A program made the position numbers and the translations under genes. Below the pieces are notes generated by a model. That model did no database searches. It was not told the DNA's origin and saw nothing but the letters and a program-made list of their open reading frames with translations. A stretch of DNA of 64,000 nt from Adiantum capillus-veneris. Taxonomy: Eukaryota > Streptophyta > Polypodiopsida > Polypodiales > Pteridaceae. Location of the stretch: the NCBI GenBank assembly GCA_014529385.2, contig CM043971.1, positions 28,723,709-28,787,708 on the forward strand. The letters are read 5' to 3'. Positions within the stretch are counted from its first letter, which is position 1. The number at the start of each line of letters is the position of its first letter. Of this stretch, positions 33,937-43,726 are shown one piece after another.

Positions 33937-35556
33937 ATGGAAAGCCAACGCCAAATGTCCGGATACCCTCTTTTCTTTGGAGATCCTGGAGAGGATGCAG
34001 AATTATTTTTAGCAAATTTCAAGATGTCTTGTCATATCAAGAGGATAGTAACTGATCAAGAACGTGTAGAGATGTTTGAGGTGGTCCTTAGGAAAGATGC
34101 TAGCACTTGGTTTGCCTCTTTGCCTGAGGAAGTTAAAGGGAATTACACGGAAGTTGTGAATCATTTCAAGAGATACTTCTTTGATCCCCAAAACACTCAA
34201 AAACTATGGCAAGACATTGTTTCTCATAAGCAAAAAGATTTAGATGACTACTACTTGTACAAGCAAGAGTTTCTACGTCTTTGGGCTCTATGGATACGAA
34301 ATGTTTCTAACCCTGGTGATGGTGCAGAATTTATAAAGAAGGAGAGATTCATAGCTGGACTCTTTCCTGATCTTAAGGTAAAGGTGGAGGCGGATGCACC
34401 TGCCACCTATGATGCAGCTGAAATTAGAGCTTCCAAGAAGTATAAGAAACTCAAGTGCCTAAGGGGAGAGGTTCCAATAGAAGGTCTTAGACCCAAAGGT
34501 AAGTCACAAGCATCAACATCTAGGGAGCTTCCTGAGGTAACGACGGAAGTGATTGAGAAGTTAAATGAATCTTTAAGCAGCCTATCAATTCACCTTGCAC
34601 AAGCTGTAGGTCCAAAGGGACAAGCAAAGAAGTCTGAAGAGCGAGATCCACGACCTAGGAGAGTCTTGCAATGTTGGAATTGCGGTGAGTCTGGACATGG
34701 GATGTATAATTTTCCTTGGCCCCATGGGGAGCCAGGGAGACCTAACTTGAATTACCCAGTGATGAATGCAGGAGAAGGAACTAGTCAGCAACCACGGCTT
34801 CTACAAAGGCCAAATGGAGCAAGACCACCTCCACAAGGAGTGGAAGGAGTTCCACCTTTGCCAGACCCAAATGTGCATGTGGTAGAGGTGACAAACTCAA
34901 ATGAGGTTGACATGGAAGCAAATGGCATTAAGCGTGGCCGAGAAAAAGGTAAAGAGAAAGAAGGTGTCACATCACAAAGTGACCATGGACGAGAAAAGAA
35001 GGCAAAGGAGACCAAGGAAACTAAGAGGACTCGACGTCGTATCAATCTCCAAGACTTCCCTCTTGGACATGGTATGGATCCATACAACCTATTGGAAGAC
35101 ATGAGAGGTAAGGGTCCTAATATCTCATGGCCTCAGTTGCTTGCATTATGCCCACAAGTTAGGAGGGATTTAACAAAGGCAGTTAGCACTAGCAGAAAGG
35201 TAAAAGAGAGTGTGCCTGTTGTAAAAATTACACATGCTGAAATGAATGAGGATATTACACCTATGCTAGATTGTTACATCAAAGGAAGATTGGTTAGGAA
35301 AGGTCTAGTGGATGGGGGTGCACAAATTTGCATCATGACAGAGGGACTCATGCAAAAACTAGGCATGCACATCCATGAGACACCTGAAATTAAAGTCAAG
35401 ATGGCAAACAATAGCAAAGCTAGGTGTGTAGGCATTTGTAAAAATGTCTCTGTGGAGGCCTTTGGCATTAAGAAGGCAGTGGATTTCTATGTCATGTCTA
35501 CGAAAGGAAATGGTTACCCATTTATCCTAGGGAGACCATGGCTAATGAAAATGTGA
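33937..35556 (+). CDS. Element A gag and protease
   Basis: Starts at ATG 33937 (MESQRQMSGYPLFFGDPG). The capsid-like part has WFASLPEEVKGNY, FKRYFFDPQNTQ, DDYYLYKQEFLRLW and FIAGLFPDLKVKV (about residues 20-170). A zinc knuckle (CWNCGESGHGMYNF, about residue 250) has Phe in place of its last Cys. A Lys/Glu-rich linker follows. The protease (about residues 440-539) has active site LVDGGAQI (Asp codon 35311-35313) and the ILGRPWLM landmark. The frame ends at TGA 35554-35556 but is open again in the same frame at once, so one long gag-pol frame is interrupted by point mutation or readthrough stops. Confidence 0.9.
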   Translation: MESQRQMSGYPLFFGDPGEDAELFLANFKMSCHIKRIVTDQERVEMFEVVLRKDASTWFASLPEEVKGNYTEVVNHFKRYFFDPQNTQKLWQDIVSHKQKDLDDYYLYKQEFLRLWALWIRNVSNPGDGAEFIKKERFIAGLFPDLKVKVEADAPATYDAAEIRASKKYKKLKCLRGEVPIEGLRPKGKSQASTSRELPEVTTEVIEKLNESLSSLSIHLAQAVGPKGQAKKSEERDPRPRRVLQCWNCGESGHGMYNFPWPHGEPGRPNLNYPVMNAGEGTSQQPRLLQRPNGARPPPQGVEGVPPLPDPNVHVVEVTNSNEVDMEANGIKRGREKGKEKEGVTSQSDHGREKKAKETKETKRTRRRINLQDFPLGHGMDPYNLLEDMRGKGPNISWPQLLALCPQVRRDLTKAVSTSRKVKESVPVVKITHAEMNEDITPMLDCYIKGRLVRKGLVDGGAQICIMTEGLMQKLGMHIHETPEIKVKMANNSKARCVGICKNVSVEAFGIKKAVDFYVMSTKGNGYPFILGRPWLMKM

Positions 35557-37143
35557 GCTTTGCAGGATTGGGAGAGTGGAAAGCTAATTTGCAGGAATGA
35601 CAATCATAAGAAGGTTGTCTTTGACATGAAGGAGCAACGCCAAGAGGAGCTCCATGAAGAATCATCTCAAAGTGAGACGGAGGAAGGCTGGACCGATAGC
35701 ACTTCAGAAGGAGAAAGTAGCGGCAGCATTACTGAAGAGGAGTCTTCCATTGAAGTCATGGGGGTAAGGTTTAATCCAAACAACCAAGAGACCTCTTGCC
35801 CAGGTTTGGAAGAGGTAGGTTCCCAAGAGAACCAAAAAGTGAAAGATGAAAGAATGCTAGAAGGTATGCTATCTACAACACTTACAAAGGACGAAAGAGA
35901 GGAGTTAAAATGTGTGCTAAGGAAATTTCCTAGGCTTTTTGCTAAAGACTACACCGATGTGCGTGGAGTAGATGATGTTCAACACAAAATTGAGTTGAAG
36001 CCAGAGGCCACACCTAAGGCTCAGAAGCTACGAAGGCTAGGAGTCATCAAGGAACAGGCTTTACTCAAAGAGGTAAGAAAGCTTCTAGCAATAGGTTTCA
36101 TTTATCCAGTGGAGAATTCAGAGTGGGTCTCTCCCGTTGTTGTCACTCCTAAGAAAAATGGCAAGTGGAGGGTGTGTGTGGATTACCGTCCACTCAATGA
36201 GGCAACAAAAAGAGATCACTTTCCCCTCCCATTTCAAGATGAGATACTAAATGAGGTAGCTGGTCATGAGAAGTACACTGTGTGTGATGGCTACTCGGGT
36301 TACTTTCAAATAGGTATCGCATTGGAAGATCGGTTAAAAACAACCTTCATCACTCCTTGGGGTTGTTATGCTTTTAGAGTCATGCCATTTGGTCTGACAA
36401 ATGCTCCTGCAACATTCCAACGTTTCATGAACATGGTGTTTCAAGCATTATTTGTAAAGTCAATTAGGGTGTTCAATGATGATTTTTGCATTTATAGCTC
36501 AAAATCATTGCATCTACAAAGGGTAGAAGAAGGTTTAAAGAAGCTCTATGACATGGGAGGTCAACTCAACCCCAACAAATGTCACATAGGTGAGGATGAA
36601 GTGATCTTGCTTGGTCACAAGGTTTACTATAAAGGCATTGAGGTGAATCCTTCAAAGGCAAAGGCTCTTATTGAGCTCCCATCACCCAAGAATCTCAAAG
36701 AGGTAATCTCATTCATTCAAAAGGTGAAGTATATGTCACGCTTTATTCACTTAGCTTCGGAGTTGCTTCACCCTTTGCAAAAGTTGACACAACAAGTAGA
36801 ATTTGCATGGTCTTATGAGCTTGAAGAGTACTTTTGTAACATTAAAGTCATTTTGTCAGAGCTACCAACACTCATGCCTCCTTGTTGGGAGTACACATTC
36901 TTTGTTAGCTCTAGTGTTGGGAAAGAAACAATTGGTGCGGTTTTGCTACAACAAGATCCCCACAGTACCAGAATGCGACCCATCTACTTTGCTAGTAGGG
37001 TCATGAATGCTTTAGAGAGAGGCTACACAGAGGCAGAACTCATGATGCTTTCTCTCATGTTTGCGGTGAGAAATTTTAGATCCTACCTGCTACCGAAACC
37101 TTTTGTAATTCTCACTGCAGAAAATTTGTTCCCTTGGGTGTAA
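35557..37143 (+). CDS. Element A reverse transcriptase and first RNase H
   Basis: Same frame as gag. Reverse transcriptase motifs: VVVTPKKNGKWRVCVDYRPL, CDGYSGYFQIGIA, MPFGLTNAPATFQRF, and the catalytic box F-N-D-D at 36472-36483 (RVFNDDFCIYS). These are followed by NPNKCHIG and LGHKVYYKGIEV. The connection and first RNase H domain keep the fold signature (GAVLLQ, PIYFASRVMNALERGY). The positions of the first and third catalytic Asp read FFVSSSVG and TAENLF, so this RNase H looks inactive. TAA at 37141-37143 closes the piece; the frame stays open after it. Confidence 0.9.
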   Translation, partial: ALQDWESGKLICRNDNHKKVVFDMKEQRQEELHEESSQSETEEGWTDSTSEGESSGSITEEESSIEVMGVRFNPNNQETSCPGLEEVGSQENQKVKDERMLEGMLSTTLTKDEREELKCVLRKFPRLFAKDYTDVRGVDDVQHKIELKPEATPKAQKLRRLGVIKEQALLKEVRKLLAIGFIYPVENSEWVSPVVVTPKKNGKWRVCVDYRPLNEATKRDHFPLPFQDEILNEVAGHEKYTVCDGYSGYFQIGIALEDRLKTTFITPWGCYAFRVMPFGLTNAPATFQRFMNMVFQALFVKSIRVFNDDFCIYSSKSLHLQRVEEGLKKLYDMGGQLNPNKCHIGEDEVILLGHKVYYKGIEVNPSKAKALIELPSPKNLKEVISFIQKVKYMSRFIHLASELLHPLQKLTQQVEFAWSYELEEYFCNIKVILSELPTLMPPCWEYTFFVSSSVGKETIGAVLLQQDPHSTRMRPIYFASRVMNALERGYTEAELMMLSLMFAVRNFRSYLLPKPFVILTAENLFPWV

Positions 37144-37149
37144 TCTCAA

Positions 37150-38121
37150 ATGAATCTTAGTACTAGGATCTCAAAGTGGATTATGGAGTTGCAAGAGTTT
37201 CAATACTCTTTCAAAGTAGAAGATAGTGTGCGTGCACAATTGGCAGGGATCCTTACTTATAGGGTACATGAGAAGGAGATTAAGGTGCCTGAAGTAAAGA
37301 CCCTACCATTGCCACCACCTAAAAGTATTCCTAATGCTTTTACCTTGTTCTTTGATGGAGCTTTTCGACGAGCCACAGGAAAAGCAGGGGGAGGGCTAGT
37401 ATTGCTCAACCGAAGTGGAGAAGTGGTCATGAAAGAGAAGGTCAATCTACCAGGTTCAACTAGCAACAACGAAGCAGAATACGACACACTACTTCATGGT
37501 TTAAAGATATGCATTGGCCAAGGTATACAACGTCTCATGATAAAAGGGGATGCACTTCTCATTGTGAAGCAAATTTTAGGCATTTGGGCATGCAAGAATG
37601 AAAGCTTAAGGACAAAAGTTCATGCCATTCGTAGATTGTTTAATCAATTTGAAGAAGTGCAACTATATCATATTACTAGGAAACAGAATGAAGATGCCGA
37701 TTTACTTGCACAACAAGCAGTTACATGTGTTGAGAAAGAAGTGCAGGTCATCATGGTGGAAGCAACTGTCAAGCAACTGAGATACCAGGGATTGGAGTCA
37801 TTGACTCCCATTATTAGCTACATTTTGGAGGGTAAGTTTCCACAAGACTTCACGAAGGCTCAGAAGAGGAGACTCATGAAAAAGGCAAGCGCGTATCTCT
37901 TTCTAGAAGGATCCCTTTATCAAAGAGGGAAGGATCAAGTGTGCAGAAGAGTACCAACTATTGAGGAAATCCCAGCCATTCTAAAAGGTTTGCATGAGGA
38001 AGCGTGTGGTGGTCATTTTGCACAGGAACTCACTACAAAAAAGATTTTTCTTGCCGGATATGTTTGGCCAAGCTTGCACATTGATGTTCAACATTGGTGT
38101 AAAAGTTGCCACAATTGTTAG
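37150..38121 (+). CDS. Element A archaeal-type RNase H and integrase zinc finger
   Basis: Same frame again. Residues about 60-190 form a second RNase H of the archaeal type: Asp in LFFDGAFRR, Glu in SNNEAEYDTLL, Asp in IKGDALLIV and Asp in NEDADLLAQQ, i.e. a full catalytic set. This extra domain is established for plant Tat elements. Then come the pre-integrase linker (FLEGSLYQRGKDQVC) and the zinc finger LHEEACGGHFA ... CKSCHNC, after which TAG 38119-38121 interrupts. The domain presumably substitutes for the degenerate RNase H upstream. Confidence 0.9.
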   Translation: MNLSTRISKWIMELQEFQYSFKVEDSVRAQLAGILTYRVHEKEIKVPEVKTLPLPPPKSIPNAFTLFFDGAFRRATGKAGGGLVLLNRSGEVVMKEKVNLPGSTSNNEAEYDTLLHGLKICIGQGIQRLMIKGDALLIVKQILGIWACKNESLRTKVHAIRRLFNQFEEVQLYHITRKQNEDADLLAQQAVTCVEKEVQVIMVEATVKQLRYQGLESLTPIISYILEGKFPQDFTKAQKRRLMKKASAYLFLEGSLYQRGKDQVCRRVPTIEEIPAILKGLHEEACGGHFAQELTTKKIFLAGYVWPSLHIDVQHWCKSCHNC

Positions 38122-39207
38122 ATTAATGGAAACAAGCGTCTGTTACATGGTCCACGTCAGCTAGTCCTTGCAAATGGTCTGTTTGAAAAATGGGGCATTG
38201 ATTCTATGAGTCCATTGCCCAGGACTAAAAATGGAAAATTGTATATCTTGGTGGCAAGAGACTACATGACTAGGTGGGTAGAAGCTCAAAGTGTGGCAAG
38301 AGTGAATGAGAAGACAGTTAGCAAGTTTGTGTACACTCACATTTGTTGCAGATTTGGCACACCTTTGGAGATTGTTTCTGATAATGGTCCAGGGTTTAGA
38401 AAGGGCTTGCTCACAGAAGTCTGTGAAGAACTTCACATTCTATATCGTCATAGTACACCCTACTATCCCCAATCAAATGGTTTGGTAGAAAAAGCTAATG
38501 GTGTCATTGAAGGCATCATTAGAAAGATGGTGAAAAACAAGACAAATGACTTCTTGGATGGTGCCTTGTGGGCATATCGAACCACATATAGGGAAGCCAC
38601 GGAGTTCACACCATTTCACTTGGTCTATGGTCAAGAGGCTTTACAACCAATTGAGCTCAACATTCCAACAATGCGACTTCATGGCAAAGCAGCACAAGAT
38701 GATCAAGAAGCATGGATGGATCGACTTCTTACCCTAGCTGAACTTGAGTGGAAAAGAGAAGTAGCATACGAGTGCTACAAGAGGAAAGCTACGCAGGCGA
38801 AGGAGAAGCTTGACAAGAAACTAAAGGACAAAGGCATCAATGAAGGAGATCTTGTGCTAAGGTATGACAATCGACTCGACAATCGTTTTGATGCCAAATT
38901 TGAAGCTAGATGGCAAGGGCCATACATAGTTAAGAAGGCTTTCAATTCAAGTTACTATCAACTTATGGACTTGAATGGGAAAGAGCACTCCAGGAAGGTA
39001 AACGGGTATCGCTTGAAGCATTTTTTGAGTCGCCTCCTACCAAAGGTTCTACCAAAGATCTGTCAAAAGGCAGCTATCTCATGTAGGTATTGTTCCGTGA
39101 AGCATGAGTGTAACTCAAACCAAAATTCTGAGGGGCCAAACAATGAAGATCTCGTCAAGGACTCTGAAGCACTCTCTTTGGAAAAGATGCTCTATGATGG
39201 TACATGA
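38122..39207 (+). CDS. Element A integrase core and C-terminal domain
   Basis: The frame continues past the TAG to the stop at 39205-39207. The catalytic core has Asp in KWGIDSMSP, Asp in IVSDNGPGF and Glu in SNGLVEKANG, so the D-D-E set is intact. It is followed by GALWAYRTTYREATEFTPFHLVYG and the C-terminal domain (GDLVLRYDNRL ... FEARWQGPYIV ... VNGYRLKHFL). No chromodomain follows. The gene ends 28 bp before the 3' LTR. This is the only Ty3 integrase in the window with all three catalytic acids present. Confidence 0.9.
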   Translation: MNGNKRLLHGPRQLVLANGLFEKWGIDSMSPLPRTKNGKLYILVARDYMTRWVEAQSVARVNEKTVSKFVYTHICCRFGTPLEIVSDNGPGFRKGLLTEVCEELHILYRHSTPYYPQSNGLVEKANGVIEGIIRKMVKNKTNDFLDGALWAYRTTYREATEFTPFHLVYGQEALQPIELNIPTMRLHGKAAQDDQEAWMDRLLTLAELEWKREVAYECYKRKATQAKEKLDKKLKDKGINEGDLVLRYDNRLDNRFDAKFEARWQGPYIVKKAFNSSYYQLMDLNGKEHSRKVNGYRLKHFLSRLLPKVLPKICQKAAISCRYCSVKHECNSNQNSEGPNNEDLVKDSEALSLEKMLYDGT

Positions 39208-39220
39208 ATATACCATCATC

Positions 39221-39235
39221 CTGGGGGAGGGTTAA
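39221..39235 (+). promoter_or_regulatory. Polypurine tract of element A
   Basis: ctgggggagggttaa directly before the 3' LTR, the expected plus-strand primer site. Confidence 0.8.
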
Positions 39236-41808
39236 TGATAGCCATTTTTCGGCTCTCCGTAATTGCCATAGTAAGTTAACCCACCCTATCAAATCACTTA
39301 AACACTATGGCTATCCCTACCATTTCACTGTACATAGTCGTGTGTGAGTTAGGGGACTTTTCCCATATTTCTTAAAAACCCTCAATTAGCTAGTCACTGG
39401 GCTAATTGAGACAAAAATAAATAAAAAAATAAAAATATAATAAAAATTATAAGTATATTATGGCCCATTTGTGTGTAAATATTTCATTGTATATCGGGCC
39501 TAAATAAAAGGATTTTTCATAATTATTTTGGTATTTATTTAAATATTTCTACCTATGGTGTGTTATTTATGCTATGTACATTGACTCACCATTACCATAT
39601 TTTTTCTTACCATTTTGCATACTCTTTATTCCATATAAAAATAATTTCATGCAAGCTTCTCTTATTTTTGGTGTAACTCCATCCCAACAAAAATCCAAAA
39701 AAAAACTAGTTTTATTTATGTGTATATTTTTTCACTATTGTGATTTTTCCTTCCTACATCTATTCTCTTTTACTCTCATAAATTAGAACACCAAAAATAT
39801 TCATCTTTTTATGGTAGAATTATAATGAGAGAGATTTATTTTGACCCCTTTATATTTTTTCCACCTATATTATTTATATTTGACATGTACATATTTTTTT
39901 AGACCCTCAATATTTGATTTTCTTAGTTGTACTATTCACTTATATCATGATCTCAACAATATCTTCAATGTGGCATGCATGCATGCACCATGGGGAGCTC
40001 ACTCTTGGAGGTATTCAAAAGAATCATCCAAAGAAGGACCTCACAAGGACCTTGTGTAGTGGAAAAAACAGTCGGTTTTGCTGAATTTTTAAAGATCACA
40101 TGCTCCCCGAATTTGAAAAGGTGATACAAACAAAAGTTGTAGCTCGTGAGCTGAACTTTCTCCTCAAAGTTTTTCATATTTTTTTGAGCTACGAGCTGTG
40201 AGCTATGATTTTATTGGTGGACCCCAGTTTGCCCATGCTATGCAGCCACACTCCCTCTTCCACTTTATCATTTTCCTCTTTCACACACACTCCTCCCTCT
40301 CCTTCCCACTCCCAAACCTGCAACTCCCATGTCTTAATTCACCCTTTTCACCATTGCCACATCTCTCACACCTCCATAGCCTTCATCCTCCATTTCTACA
40401 CCCTATGTGTCCCCCTTTCTCTCTACATATATGTCCATATTACCATACTCTCTTCAGCTTTGTAAAGAACTTCAAAAAAACAGCAAAAATCCAAGGATAA
40501 CCTCTGCAAATGAAGGCTTTTATCATGAATTTTCCAAGGTTTGAAATAACATAGCTTCATCGACACGCGCTGCTTCGCCATGCTGACTGCTTCTTCTTCC
40601 GGTGTTGTAAAGAGGTGAATGTCAACTTCTCCAAAGCTTCAACCTCTCTTTACAAGCTCATCCCTTCTCTAACTTTTCTCATCATATATCTCACCATTTG
40701 GTGAATGATTTTGTAAATACTTTTTAGTGATAATTACTAACTACTAACCACTAACCTTATTGTAAAATGCACCCCCTACTAGAGTAGGCCCTCCAAAATT
40801 ATTCACTCAATCCCTCTCTCCTTTCATCCTCAATAATTCTCTTCCCTTGAGCCCACATCCATGTGACTCAAAGGACAAGAGAGACTCACCCTCATTAAAA
40901 AAAATAAAAATATGCATAATCTTTTATTCCTTCAAATAAACTTGATTAGCCCTAATCCAAATCGGGGCTTCTAAAACCTATAAATAAAGCCCTTCTCTCC
41001 CTTGTAAATCATCCCATGATCACACTACACCACACCATTCTCAACACATAACACACGACTCTTCAATCCTAGTTGTGTAGAGTGTGTGCATTGTGAGTGC
41101 TCTATTCCATCACTACACATAGGTGCATGGAGAAGCTTGAAGTTAGTTATGCCATCTAGAGGAGTGGAGTGATACTATACTCTGCAATTACACTTGTAGC
41201 CTACTCTTGTCAATAAATAAGATTCATAGTTTTGGGTGCAATTGTATGCTGCAACTACGACTCTTCTCTCCAAATTGACTTGATAAGTTGGCTCATCAGG
41301 TGGTTGAAGGTATATTGTCCTTGAAGTTTGTTGTGCCATTTCATGCTTGGTGGTTTGAGGGCTTGTTGAATTGTTTGCCAAAACTTTCAATTGTAAGAGG
41401 GTGCTCGGTGAGAGGGCTCCCGTGACCCTAAGACAATTTGTGTATTGACAACAAGGTCAAGTTTTGTGTTGTCTCTCTATTTCTCATCAAGCTTTGTGTG
41501 CATCTAGTCTTTAAGAAGACTAAGTTGCTCAAGTTGATTTGTGCTCTTTACCTCTCTTTTGCGTGGTTTGTGTTTGGTGTGTGTGGCTATCTTGCATTCC
41601 CCTCTCTTTGTGCATTTGAATACAAGGAGATATCACGTGCGTCCTAGTTCGCATCTACAACTAGGTGGTGCCCCTTTTCTTGTTTGGTTTCTGGCTGTGG
41701 GTTGTTGTTGTCTCTGATTGTGCTTGCCCCAGCCCCAATTGAGCAGCACGGGAGCCTCGAAGGGTGTTTAGAGGCCGCTCTTCTTGTTGCCTGTCCCGGA
41801 CCGCCTCA
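39236..41808 (+). repeat. 3' LTR of element A
   Basis: 2573 bp, starting TGATAGCC and ending CCGCCTCA. It matches 29668-32277 with scattered substitutions and a few small indels, the largest being about 30 bp near 39968. TATA-like TATAAATAAAG is at about 40980-40990. Confidence 0.93.
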
Positions 41809-42480
41809 ATATTATTGTAGCTACGGACTATTTGACCAAGTGGGCAGAGGCTAAAGCAACCCAAAAGAATGATGCCAGAACCACAGCTGCATTCTTGTAT
41901 GAGAACGTGCTCACAAGATATGGATTGCCAATAGAAAATGTCAGTGAAAGGGAACTCATTTCCTCAATGAGGTTATTGAGTATCTTCTTAATGAATTTAT
42001 GCTCCCTATAACCCACAAGCAAATGGAAAAGCTGAGCATACGAATAAAATTCTTAGCTCGGTATTGACTAAAGTGGTTAGTTCAGAATGGACAAATTGGG
42101 AAATGAATCTCCATGCTGCTCTATGGGCTTATAGAGTTTCATTCAAAACAGCTTTAAATGCTACACCCTTTAACCTTGTTTATACTCTTGATGTCATACT
42201 GCCAATAGAATTCTAATGCCGACACTAAGGGTAGCTAAGAATCTTGAATGGATTGGACATGAATTCCCTTAAGCAACACATTTCCAAGTTTAAGAAAAAT
42301 AAAAATGGACCGTTTATCATTGAAGATGTTATCTCCAAGTGGAGCAGTTAAGTTGTCCACCCTAGATGGTGAACCAATGGCTAATTAAATTAGTAGATGC
42401 CGTTTAAAGAAGTACAATTTGCCACTAACCAATGAATTGCTAGAAAAGATTCATGCAACAAAGGAAAGAAAAAGAAAATA
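41809..42480 (+). pseudogene. Element B integrase, C-terminal part
   Basis: Continues the integrase cut at 29667. DYLTKWAEAKATQ and NVLTRYGLPIEN are clear. At the second catalytic Asp position the codon reads GAA (Glu), and a one-base loss directly after it shifts the frame. The third catalytic region (ANGKAEHTN) keeps Glu in a shifted frame. Further on are LWAYRVSFKTALNATPFNLVY and the C-terminal GPFIIEDV ... LSTLDGEP pattern in pieces. The integrase was therefore damaged by point changes as well as by insertion of A. Confidence 0.85.
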
Positions 42481-43049
42481 AATATAAAACGACAACAGGA
42501 TATTGATGAAGCCCAAGAGGAAGCTCGGCTTTGATTACTCAAAAGGAAAGCTACTCTCAAAAATCAACAAATAACTATTCCCATCAACACTCTGGAACAG
42601 ATGACCGACTATGGGAATTACTGAAAGATGCAGTGTCAACAGATGCTGAATGGTTAGATGGAATGGACATTCGCATCAAAGTACAGTTGAACAATCATAA
42701 CACAAATACATTGATCGATACAAGAGCTCAGGTAAACGCAGTTAGTTATTCCATGTACAAGAAATCCACAAGTCAGTCCTTGATAGCAGGAATATTAACT
42801 ATTAAAGGTTGAAACAAAAACCCAACACCGACATTGGGAGTAGTCAACTTAAATGTGATAGTACATGGATGTTCATGCCCTCATCATTTTGTATGCTTAC
42901 CAGATGAACACATGAATGAAATAATGATTCTTGGAATCTCATGGATGCAGATGTACAAGGCAGTACTAGATTGGGATATCAATCAGCTCAAGCTAACACC
43001 TAAAGGCGGACAACTCATTGTTCCAATTGCACCAAGCAGAGAGGAATGA
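42481..43049 (+). pseudogene. Second retropepsin-like domain of element B
   Basis: After integrase, a charged helical segment (IDEAQEEARL) leads to IRIKVQLNNHNTNTLIDTRAQVNAVSYSMYKK in consecutive blocks. TLIDTRAQ sits where the retropepsin D-T-G-A active site would be, with Arg (AGA, 42723-42725) for Gly, a single G-to-A step. After a stop at 42810-42812, the second half reads GVVNLNVIVHG and then MILGISWMQMYKAVLDWD, the usual ILG landmark with a D-W end. Both halves together have the length and order of an aspartic protease. It is distinct from the ordinary protease at 26022. Its role is unknown. Confidence 0.7.
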
Positions 43050-43726
43050 AAAGGAGGTTACTAGCAGAGAAAATCATGAAGCAATCAATCTTCTCCATCC
43101 TATAGACAAGCAAACGCTACAAGTAGCATGCAAGGAGTCAGGCAAATTCGGGTACCAATAGCACAGCTTAAGGACAAGCCGATTCAAATTTGGGTACCCA
43201 AAACATCATCTACTGTACCAAAGACGGTTCCAAGGTCCAAAACACAAAGAGGAGCATCTTCGAGCAGGGAACATAAAACCAAATGGATTTGTAAGAAAAA
43301 GGAGCACTTATCTTCTCCGCAAACTGTAAAACCAATAAAGCAATGGAGAGTTAAGTCTCAAAAGACTCAACCACAACATTTTGACCAAGGCAAACCAAGA
43401 TACCAATGGCGCTGATAAAAGATCAACAACCATCAATATTGATACCAACAGCTCAAGAAATCAGCGTGCCAAAGCATCCTGATGGTACAATAACGTAGAG
43501 AGCACACAAGCTACAAGGTTTGCTCTTTGGAAGACAGCAAAAGGAAACCTCGCCCTTAGAAACCCTTGAGTTAATTACTCAAGACCCAACTCTTGCACAA
43601 CATAATGGTTTTAACTGCATTGATCTTCAAAGCATGGTAGAGCCAACCAAGGCTATGCATAGACACGATTGTTCAACACATGCACACAATCGTCCCGGTA
43701 GGAGGGATGGAAGGGAAACTAAGTAA
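43050..43726 (+). pseudogene. Basic region after second protease-like domain
   Basis: Two open pieces: 43128-43415, very rich in Lys, Arg, Gln and Pro (PKTSSTVPKTVPRSKTQRG, KPIKQWRVKSQKTQ), and 43520-43726. The first could be a nucleic-acid-binding tail of the preceding protein. There are no zinc knuckles. I recognise no family. Confidence 0.45.

Larger units (their letters stand above)
29668..41808 (+). mobile_element. Element A: Tat-type Ty3/gypsy nested in element B
   Basis: About 12.1 kb. LTRs are at 29668-32277 and 39236-41808, starting TGATAGCC and ending CCGCCTCA. The 4-bp sequence ATAT is repeated on both sides (29664-29667 and 41809-41812) and lies within a host integrase codon series that is in frame once the insert and one copy are discounted. 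Internal order: primer site, unknown tandem ORFs, gag, protease, reverse transcriptase, RNase H, archaeal-type RNase H, integrase, purine tract. The second RNase H is the hallmark of plant Tat-lineage elements. The LTRs are very similar, so the insertion is recent relative to B. Confidence 0.95.
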
